NCBI GenBank assembly: GCA_028708585.1
Contig: JAQVYO010000033.1
Span: 1 to 13,268 of the forward strand
Source of the DNA: Oscillospiraceae bacterium
Lineage (GTDB): Bacteria; Bacillota; Clostridia; Oscillospirales; Oscillospiraceae
Direction of reading: 5' to 3'
DNA length: 13,268 nt
The position numbers and the translations under genes are program-made. Numbering within the stretch: the stretch's first letter is position 1; every line of letters begins with the position of its first letter. Below the pieces are notes generated by a model. The model had not been told where the DNA came from, did no database searches, and worked only from the letters and a program-made list of their open reading frames with translations. Shown here one piece after another: positions 7,233 through 12,580 of the stretch.

Positions 7233-7241
7233 CGTGAAACA
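7226..7241. promoter_or_regulatory. parS site 1 (ParB binding centromere)
   Basis: CGTTTCACGTGAAACA matches the bacterial parS consensus TGTTTCACGTGAAACA at 15 of 16 bases, with a perfect 14-bp palindrome at 7227-7240. It lies between noc and parA, beside the parB gene whose product should bind it. ParB loads here as a CTP-dependent clamp and slides onto flanking DNA. Confidence 0.93.
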
Positions 7242-7280
7242 TTTTGCTTTTTTATTTTAGGGAGCGGATTTTACTGCATT

Positions 7281-7296
7281 TGTTTCACATGAAACA
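7281..7296. promoter_or_regulatory. parS site 2, variant centre
   Basis: TGTTTCACATGAAACA differs from the parS consensus only at the centre (CACATG in place of CACGTG). Its centre is 55 bp from that of parS1. The outer 7-bp arms are intact, so ParB binding is likely though perhaps weaker. Confidence 0.8.
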
Positions 7297-7328
7297 GAGA
7301 AAAAGCAGAGGTCTGGAAAAGGCGGCAC

Positions 7329-7353
7329 AAAAGAGGCGCTCTTTTTTATTTTC
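7329..7353 (+). terminator. possible weak terminator between parS sites and parA
   Basis: AAAAGAG (7329-7335) and CTCTTTT (7339-7345) can pair around a 3-base loop, followed by TTATTTT. It is AT-rich and short. It could end noc transcription before the parA promoter. Confidence 0.35.
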
Positions 7354-7422
7354 CGAGTCAGGCCCCCTTTTTTGCGGCTTCTTTTAGAACAAAAACATCC
7401 CCGTTCCGCCGTGGAATATATA

Positions 7423-7450
7423 TTGAAATTGGAAGGGAGTGTGCTATAAT
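7423..7450 (+). promoter_or_regulatory. extended -10 promoter for the parA-parB operon
   Basis: TTGAAA (7423-7428), a 16-base spacer and TATAAT (7445-7450) with an upstream TGn extension (TGC, 7442-7444) make a strong sigma-A-type promoter. The predicted start near 7457 gives a leader of about 47 bases before the GTG of parA. It means parAB can be expressed separately from noc. Confidence 0.82.
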
Positions 7451-7503
7451 AGAAGCGCTCGGCATTGCCGGGAAGAAAAACCGGGAAAGCGGGTGTTTTT
7501 ACC

Positions 7504-8292
7504 GTGGCAAAATCAATTGCTGTGGTCAATCAAAAGGGCGGAGTGGGGAAGACGACCACCTGCGTCAGTTTGACGGCGGCGCTGAAAAAGGCCGGCAAGC
7601 GGGTGCTGCTTTGCGATTTTGATCCGCAGGCCAACTCCACATCCGGAATGGGAGTGGACAAATCCGCCGTGGAACAGACCATTTACCATGTAATTTTGGG
7701 TGCGGTGGAGTGCCGGGATGCGGTGCGGGTCACCAAATGGGGAGACCTCTTGCCCGCCCATAAGGCCCTGGCCGGAGCGGGGATTGAGATCATTGCCATG
7801 GAAAATCGGGAATTTTTGCTGAAGCAGGCATTGGGTTCCATCGCGGATGCCTACGATTATATTTTGATCGATTGCCCGCCTTCCCTGGAGCTTCTGACTC
7901 TCAACGCCCTTTGCGCGGCGGACACCATTTTGGTGCCCGTGCAGTGCGAATATTACGCGCTGGAGGGCCTTTCCGATTTGATGGGCACCGTTCGGATTGT
8001 GAAAAAATCGCTGAATCCAGCTCTTGCGCTGGAAGGGGTTCTGCTGACCATGTTTGACGGCCGCACCAATTTGTCCATCCAGGTGGCGGAAGAGGTCAAA
8101 CGGTATTTTCCCGGGAAGGTATATGCAACGTTTGTTCCGAGAAACGTGCGGCTGTCCGAAGCGCCGAGCCATGGAATCCCGATTGTGGAGTATGACCCTT
8201 ATTCCAGGGGGGCGGAGGCGTATGAAGCTTTGGCGGAGGAGATCCTGGGGAAAAACCAGGGGGAAAAGTCAAAGCGCGGGGTCCCAAAATAA
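7504..8292 (+). CDS. parA: ParA/Soj chromosome-partitioning ATPase
   Basis: The 262-residue protein is a full-length Soj-type ParA. It has the deviant Walker A box KGGVGKTTT with signature Lys11 and catalytic-site Lys16, the switch region CDFDPQANST (37-46), Walker B LIDCPP (121-126) and the 'PVQCEYYALEGL' and 'RNVRLSEAPSHG' blocks typical of the family. ParA binds DNA non-specifically as an ATP dimer and is stimulated by ParB; in Bacillus, Soj also regulates DnaA. I place the start at GTG 7504 because the protein then begins MAKSIAVVNQ like its relatives. An in-frame TTG at 7465 lies within about 8 bases of the predicted transcript start with no ribosome site. The Shine-Dalgarno match for GTG is itself poor (GGGAAAG about 14 bases upstream). 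parB follows after 44 bases. Confidence 0.95.
   Translation: MAKSIAVVNQKGGVGKTTTCVSLTAALKKAGKRVLLCDFDPQANSTSGMGVDKSAVEQTIYHVILGAVECRDAVRVTKWGDLLPAHKALAGAGIEIIAMENREFLLKQALGSIADAYDYILIDCPPSLELLTLNALCAADTILVPVQCEYYALEGLSDLMGTVRIVKKSLNPALALEGVLLTMFDGRTNLSIQVAEEVKRYFPGKVYATFVPRNVRLSEAPSHGIPIVEYDPYSRGAEAYEALAEEILGKNQGEKSKRGVPK
8106..8119. promoter_or_regulatory. candidate Noc-binding site (NBS-like) within parA
   Basis: TTTTCCCGGGAAGG shares the core TTTCCCGGGAA with the Bacillus Noc-binding sequence ATTTCCCGGGAAAT (11 of 14 bases match overall). It sits inside the codons for Phe-Pro-Gly-Lys, so coding constraint or chance could also explain it. Confidence 0.35.
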
Positions 8293-8336
8293 ATCTGGCG
8301 GAGACGATATGCTGAAAAGAGAAAGGCGTGCAGGCA

Positions 8337-9203
8337 ATGGCGGAACGTGGATTGGGGAAAGGCTTGGGCGCGTTGCTGGGCGATGCCGCCCTGCAGCCCC
8401 AGGAGGGCGGCAGCGTGCTGCTGCCCATTTCCAAAGTGGAAGTGGGGCCGAATCAGCCCCGCAAGCAGTTTAACCAGGAGGCGTTGGCGGATTTGGCTTC
8501 TTCCATCCGGCAGCATGGCATTTTGCAGCCCATTACCGTGAGGCGGCTTGCTTCGGGATATTATCAGATCATCGCGGGGGAGCGCCGCTGGCGGGCCGCC
8601 CGGATGGCGGGCCTCAGCCAGGTGCCCGCCTTGGTGGTGGAAGCGGACGACCGGAAGGGAATGGAGCTTGCGCTCATCGAAAACCTTCAGCGGGAGGATT
8701 TAAACCCGGTGGAAGAGGCCGGAGGATACCGGCTGCTGACGGAGGAGCACGGGCTGACCCAGGAGGAAATTTCCCAGCGGGTGGGGAAATCCCGCCCGGC
8801 GGTGGCAAATGCTCTGCGGCTTTTGGCCCTTGCGCCTCCTGTTTTGCAGATGGTGGAAGAAGGGCGGCTTTCCGGCGGGCACGCCCGGGCCATTTTGGGC
8901 CTGAAGGAGGAAGCTCTGCAGTGCCAGACCGCCCAGCGGGTGGCGGAAGGCGGGCTTTCCGTGCGCCAGACAGAAGCATTGGTCAAACGACTGCAAAAAA
9001 ACCAGGACCGGGGAGAGAAGCCGGCGGAAGAAGAACCGGTGAACTATTACCGGGAGCTGGAACAGGATCTGACTACCCGCTTTTCCCGCCGGGTGCGCAT
9101 CCATCCCGGCGGGAAAAAGGGCCGGATGGAACTGGAATATTATGGGGAGGACGATCTGGAGGCGCTGATTCATGCGCTGCATCGTCTGGAAGGATCGGAT
9201 TAA
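8337..9203 (+). CDS. parB: ParB/Spo0J chromosome-partitioning protein
   Basis: The 288-residue protein starts MAERGLGKGLGALLG, the conserved N-terminal peptide by which ParB stimulates ParA. The CTP-binding clamp domain follows (about 25-125) with GERRWRAAR (81-89) and ENLQREDLNPVEEA (115-128). The helix-turn-helix region (140-190) contains 'GKSRPAVANALRLLALAP', and a C-terminal dimer domain spans about 235-285. Specificity positions are ParB-like (Arg153, Ala164 and Gly181 in 'GGHAR'), in contrast with the noc gene upstream. It should bind the two parS sites at 7226-7241 and 7281-7296 and load condensin at the origin. GAAAGG lies about 10 bases before ATG 8337; an in-frame GTG at 8328 is too close to that site. 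The next gene's ribosome site overlaps the parB stop codon. Confidence 0.95.
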   Translation: MAERGLGKGLGALLGDAALQPQEGGSVLLPISKVEVGPNQPRKQFNQEALADLASSIRQHGILQPITVRRLASGYYQIIAGERRWRAARMAGLSQVPALVVEADDRKGMELALIENLQREDLNPVEEAGGYRLLTEEHGLTQEEISQRVGKSRPAVANALRLLALAPPVLQMVEEGRLSGGHARAILGLKEEALQCQTAQRVAEGGLSVRQTEALVKRLQKNQDRGEKPAEEEPVNYYRELEQDLTTRFSRRVRIHPGGKKGRMELEYYGEDDLEALIHALHRLEGSD

Positions 9204-9218
9204 AGGAGGATTTTCCGG

Positions 9219-9722
9219 TTGAAACAGGATGAAAAGAAAGAAAAAACAGAACATGAGCTGCAATCGGAGGCGGACCGGGAGAAACCAAAACGGGGCGGCG
9301 CTTCCATTGTGACCTATATTGCCGTTTTGTTTGCGGTGGCCTTTGGACTGCTGCTTTTGTCCTATTTTATGCAGCAGCGGAATACGGCTCAGGTGATCCA
9401 GGGGCTTCAAAGCTCGGTGAGCGCGGTGGAGGATCTGCAAAGCAAAAATACGGATCTGTACCGACAGGTGAACCAACTGAACGCGGAGGTCAAAGCGCAG
9501 CAGGAGAGCAATCAGAGCCTGAAGAAGCAACAGGAAGCCATGGACCTGTTCTGGCAGATCGAGCGGCTGTATTTGCTCAGCCAATATGACGCCTGCGGAG
9601 AAACCGTGGCCCAGATGGAGGAAGGAGACCTGTCCCGGTTCCTTCCATCGGAAAACATCCATGCGTTTGCGCGCCTTTCTCCGGCGCAGGAGTATGCCAA
9701 GATTCAAAAAGCGCTGGAATAA
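9219..9722 (+). CDS. single-pass membrane protein with cytosolic-type N-terminus and coiled coil, function unknown
   Basis: I do not recognise this 167-residue protein. It begins at a TTG with an excellent ribosome site (AAAGGAGGA, 8 bases upstream) that overlaps the parB stop codon, so translation is probably coupled. The first 27 residues are very charged (KKEK, DREKPKR). One membrane segment covers about residues 29-51. Residues 56-107 look like a coiled coil rich in Gln, Asn and Ser. The C-terminal 60 residues (from 'AMDLFWQIERLYLLSQYDACGETV') are helical and could resemble a TPR-like hairpin. By the positive-inside rule the short basic N-terminus would stay in the cytoplasm and the coiled coil would lie outside. 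Location suggests a link with chromosome segregation or the origin region, but that is inference from the operon only. A weak terminator follows. Confidence 0.85.
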   Translation: MKQDEKKEKTEHELQSEADREKPKRGGASIVTYIAVLFAVAFGLLLLSYFMQQRNTAQVIQGLQSSVSAVEDLQSKNTDLYRQVNQLNAEVKAQQESNQSLKKQQEAMDLFWQIERLYLLSQYDACGETVAQMEEGDLSRFLPSENIHAFARLSPAQEYAKIQKALE

Positions 9723-9753
9723 TCGTCCGGAGGGGCGCGGAAACTGCATAAAT

Positions 9754-9794
9754 GGGCGGAAACTTCAAATCGTTTTTTTATCCGCCCTTTTCTC
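9754..9794 (+). terminator. probable weak terminator after the par operon
   Basis: GGGCGGA (9754-9760) and TCCGCCC (9781-9787) pair around a 20-base, T-rich loop and are followed by TTTTCTC. It lies 32 bases after the membrane-protein gene and before serS. The large loop lowers confidence. Confidence 0.5.
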
Positions 9795-9796
9795 AT

Positions 9797-9840
9797 CCGG
9801 AACCCTTTCGCGCTAAAAGTGGGGCGGGCGGCGGTTCCGG
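9797..9840 (+). promoter_or_regulatory. serS leader hairpin
   Basis: CCGGAACC (9797-9804) and GGTTCCGG (9833-9840) form an 8-bp perfect stem with a 28-base loop, 28 bases before the serS start. No T-box consensus (AGGGTGGNACCGCG) is present, so tRNA-sensing of that type is not supported. Its role is unknown. Confidence 0.35.
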
Positions 9841-9868
9841 CAGGCGAAATAGTGAATGAGGTGTAAAA

Positions 9869-11161
9869 ATGCTGGATATCAAATGGATCCGGGAACATCC
9901 GGATGCGGCAAAGGCGCGCATTGGCGGCAGAAACGCTTCCTATGTAGAGGACATTGACAAAATGATTGCGCTGGATGCTGTGCGGAGGGATTTGGCGTTT
10001 CAGTCGGGCCAGATCAAGGCCCGGCAGAACACGGTCAGCAAACGGGTGCCCGCCATGAAAAAGGCGGGGGAGGACACCGCCGCCCTTTTTGCGGAAATGA
10101 AACAGCTGTCGGAAACCGGCAAGGAGATGGACGCCCGGCTGCGGCAGACGGAGGAGGAGCTGAACCGGCTGCTGCTTTCCACCCCCAATTTCCCCGATCC
10201 CTGCGTTCCACAGGGGACGGACAGCGGCGAAAACGTGGAGCAGCGCCGCTGGGAAACGCCCAGGGAATTTGCCTTTTCCGCCCGGCCTCATTGGGAACTG
10301 GGCGAAGCACTGGGGATTTTGGACCCGGTTTCCGCCGCTAAAGTTTCCGGCGCCCGGTTCCATTTTTATAAAGGGCTGGGCGCGGCGCTGGAGCGGGCGG
10401 TCATTAGCTATTTTCTGGACAAGCACACCCGGGAAGACGGCTATACCGAGCTGCTGCCGCCTTTTATGGTGAGCCGCGCTTCCATGACGGGAACCGGCCA
10501 GCTTCCCAAATTTGAGGAGGACGCCTATAAGGTTATAGGGAAGACCCCGGCGGACGAATATTTTCTGATTCCCACCGCGGAGGTTCCGGTGACCAATTTC
10601 CACCGGGACGATATTTTAAGCGCGGAGCAGCTGCCCATCAAATATTGCGCGTATTCCGCCTGTTTCCGGGCGGAAGCCGGCTCGGCGGGAAGGGATACCA
10701 GGGGGCTGATCCGCCAGCATCAGTTCAATAAAGTGGAGCTTGTGAAGTTTTCTCACCCGGACCATTCGTTTGACGAGCTGGAGTCGCTGACCCGGGATGC
10801 GGAGCGGGTGCTCCAGGGACTGGGCCTTCCCTACCGGGTGGTGCTGCTCTGCACTGGGGATCTGGGCTTTTCCAGCGCAAAGACCTACGACATCGAGGTC
10901 TGGATGCCGTCTTACGGCCGGTATGTGGAAATTTCCTCCTGCTCCAATTTTGTGGATTTCCAGGCCCGCAGGGCAAACATCCGGTTCCGGGATGAAAAGA
11001 CCGGAAAGCCCGCCTTTGTTCATACGCTGAACGGTTCCGGGGTGGCGGTTGGCCGCACGGTGGCGGCCATTCTGGAAAATTACCAAAACGAAGACGGTTC
11101 AATTACCGTTCCGGAGGCGCTAAGGCCCTATCTCCATGGGCTGGACCGCATCCGGGCTTAA
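9869..11161 (+). CDS. serS: seryl-tRNA synthetase
   Basis: The 430-residue protein is a full-length class II seryl-tRNA synthetase, which charges tRNA-Ser with serine. The N-terminal tRNA-binding coiled-coil arm spans about 1-105. The catalytic core shows motif 1 ('RFHFYKGLGAALERAVISY', 163-181), the 'IPTAEVP' strand (234-240), motif 2 with 'CFRAEAGSAGRDTRGLIRQHQF' features (Arg267, Glu269), the block 'YDIEVWMPSYGRY' (340-352), and motif 3 'GSGVAVGRTVAAILENYQ' with Arg396. The start ATG is preceded by GAGGTG with a 5-base gap. It is preceded by a terminator and a leader hairpin, so it is probably transcribed independently of parAB, although I found no good promoter for it. mscL and rsmG follow on the same strand. 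Confidence 0.97.
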   Translation: MLDIKWIREHPDAAKARIGGRNASYVEDIDKMIALDAVRRDLAFQSGQIKARQNTVSKRVPAMKKAGEDTAALFAEMKQLSETGKEMDARLRQTEEELNRLLLSTPNFPDPCVPQGTDSGENVEQRRWETPREFAFSARPHWELGEALGILDPVSAAKVSGARFHFYKGLGAALERAVISYFLDKHTREDGYTELLPPFMVSRASMTGTGQLPKFEEDAYKVIGKTPADEYFLIPTAEVPVTNFHRDDILSAEQLPIKYCAYSACFRAEAGSAGRDTRGLIRQHQFNKVELVKFSHPDHSFDELESLTRDAERVLQGLGLPYRVVLLCTGDLGFSSAKTYDIEVWMPSYGRYVEISSCSNFVDFQARRANIRFRDEKTGKPAFVHTLNGSGVAVGRTVAAILENYQNEDGSITVPEALRPYLHGLDRIRA

Positions 11162-11233
11162 AAATAAAACAACACACGGATTTTTCCACCCCGCAAAAGG
11201 CGGCGGAGAACGATGGGAAAAGGAGCGTTTTGT

Positions 11234-11680
11234 ATGAAGGAGAAAAAGAAGCGGAAAGGGTTTTTGGCGGAATTTCGCGCCTTTGCCCTGCAGGGCAATA
11301 TGATTGACCTGGCGGTTGGCGTCATCATCGGCGGCGCCTTCGGCTCCATCACGAAATCGCTGGCGGGAGATCTGATTATGCCGGTGGCCGGCCTATTCCT
11401 GGGCGGCATGGATTTATCCGGCTGGACTGTTCAAATGGGTCCCATCCTGCCGGGGAAGGAAGCGGTCCTTCTGAAAATCGGCAGTTTTGTGCAAACAGTT
11501 ATTGATTTTCTGATTCTGGCCTTTGTGGTGTTTTTGATTATCCGGTTTATGAACGCCCTGCGGGACCGGTTTAAGAAGCCGGAAGAACCGGAAACGGCGC
11601 CCGATCCGGAACCTTCCAAAGAGGAACTGCTTCTGGCGGAAATCCGGGATATTTTAAAGGAACAGCCCAAGCATGAGTGA
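11234..11680 (+). CDS. mscL: large-conductance mechanosensitive channel MscL
   Basis: The 148-residue protein has the MscL layout: a basic amphipathic N-terminal helix (KEKKKRKGFLAEFRAFAL), the signature 'GNMIDLAVGVIIGGAFGSI' in the pore-lining helix (TM1, about 21-54), a periplasmic-type loop (55-80), TM2 (about 83-106) and a charged cytoplasmic helix bundle (125-143). Pentameric MscL opens under membrane tension and releases solutes during hypo-osmotic shock. The start at 11234 is chosen because AGGAG lies 8 bases upstream and the protein then begins just before the family's conserved N-terminus. An in-frame ATG at 11213 would add seven residues but has a poorly spaced ribosome site. The Pro/Glu stretch after TM2 (PEEPETAPDPEP) is a linker. 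Its last bases overlap rsmG by 8 bases. Confidence 0.95.
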   Translation: MKEKKKRKGFLAEFRAFALQGNMIDLAVGVIIGGAFGSITKSLAGDLIMPVAGLFLGGMDLSGWTVQMGPILPGKEAVLLKIGSFVQTVIDFLILAFVVFLIIRFMNALRDRFKKPEEPETAPDPEPSKEELLLAEIRDILKEQPKHE

Positions 11681-12395
11681 TTGGTCCCGCTTCATACCGC
11701 AGGTTTCCTCCGGGCTTTCCCGGATGGGCCGTTCCGCCGAAGCCGGGCAAATGGGGCAGATAGAACAATTTGCCCGGTATCTCGCGGAACAGAACCGGTG
11801 GATGAACTTAACCGCGATCACGGAGCCGGAACAGATGGCCGTTTTTCATTTTTTGGATTCGGCCGCCTTGCTGGGCGCCACGGATTTTGCGGGAAAACGG
11901 GTGGTGGACGTTGGAACCGGCGCGGGGTTTCCCGGCTTGCCGCTGAAGCTGCTGGAGCCTTCCCTTTCCCTTGTGCTGCTGGACGGGCAGAGGAAACGGG
12001 TGGAGTTTTTGCGCCGGAGCGTCCAGATTTTGGGCCTTTCGGGCGTTCTCTGCCTGCAGGCTCGGGCAGAGGAGCAAAGCCGCCTTTCCGGTTTTCGGGA
12101 CGCTTTTGATCTGGCGGTTTCCCGGGCGGTGGCGGATTTACGGGTGCTGGCCGAGCTTTGCCTGCCCTTTGTGCGGGTGGGCGGCCGGTTTCTGGCCATG
12201 AAATCCACGGAATCCCAGGAAGAGCTGGAAGCGGCGGGCCGGGCCATCGCTCTTTTGGGGGGCCGCCTGCTGCCGCCGTACGTCTACACGCTTCCGGGCG
12301 GCATTGCCAGAACAGTGATTCTTGTGGAAAAGGATTCGCCCACGCCGGAGGCGTATCCCCGGCGGTTTGTAAAAATGAAAAAGGCGCCTCTTTGA
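11673..12395 (+). CDS. rsmG: 16S rRNA (guanine-527 N7)-methyltransferase RsmG/GidB
   Basis: The 240-residue protein matches RsmG. It has an N-terminal helical part with 'NRWMNLTAITEPEQMAVFHFLDS' (41-63 region), the SAM-binding loop VVDVGTGAGFPGLPL (77-91), 'LLDGQRKRVEFL' (102-113), the 'RAEE' acidic pair (131-134), 'AVSRAVADL' (148-156) and a basic C-terminal tail ending 'YPRRFVKMKKAPL'. The enzyme makes m7G527 in the 530 loop of 16S rRNA; loss gives low-level streptomycin resistance in other bacteria. The ATG overlaps the last 8 bases of mscL, and AAAGGA lies 11 bases upstream, so translation is likely coupled. In many Firmicutes rsmG sits directly before noc-parA-parB; here it lies about 2 kb after that block with serS and mscL between. 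Confidence 0.96.
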   Translation: MSDWSRFIPQVSSGLSRMGRSAEAGQMGQIEQFARYLAEQNRWMNLTAITEPEQMAVFHFLDSAALLGATDFAGKRVVDVGTGAGFPGLPLKLLEPSLSLVLLDGQRKRVEFLRRSVQILGLSGVLCLQARAEEQSRLSGFRDAFDLAVSRAVADLRVLAELCLPFVRVGGRFLAMKSTESQEELEAAGRAIALLGGRLLPPYVYTLPGGIARTVILVEKDSPTPEAYPRRFVKMKKAPL

Positions 12396-12526
12396 CCGCT
12401 CGGGAAAACAGAATCGCGGCGGAAGGCATTTTGCTTTTAGGGCAAGGAACAGGGGAACCAAACGGGATTTTGCGGCAGCCAACACGGAATTGTCGAAAGA
12501 AATTTTGCATTTTGCACAAAAAAAGA

Positions 12527-12555
12527 TTGAAAGACTTGGATAATAATGATATAAT
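12527..12555 (+). promoter_or_regulatory. sigma-A promoter for the minD-like gene
   Basis: TTGAAA (12527-12532), a 17-base spacer and a perfect TATAAT (12550-12555) make one of the best promoters in the window. The predicted start near 12562 leaves a leader of about 19 bases that holds only the ribosome site. The 185 bases between rsmG and this gene show no other feature and no clear terminator. Confidence 0.85.
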
Positions 12556-12580
12556 AACAGACCAATAGAGGAGGCGTGCT

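Noticed and set aside
7257..7529. Minus-strand open frame across the parS2-parA gap
   Set aside because: It has no ribosome site, its start lies inside parA, and it overlaps parS2 and the parA promoter; the residues show no recognisable fold.
9754..9790. TTCAAATC sequence resembling a tRNA T-loop near serS
   Set aside because: There is no acceptor, D or anticodon arm that can pair around it; it lies in the loop of a terminator-like hairpin.
9797..9868. T-box leader for serS
   Set aside because: The AGGGTGGNACCGCG element and a downstream terminator are missing; the only terminator-like stem lies upstream.
12117..12130. GTTTCCCGGGCGGT in rsmG as a second Noc site
   Set aside because: Only one half of the palindrome matches the Noc consensus, and it encodes the conserved Val-Ser-Arg-Ala of RsmG.
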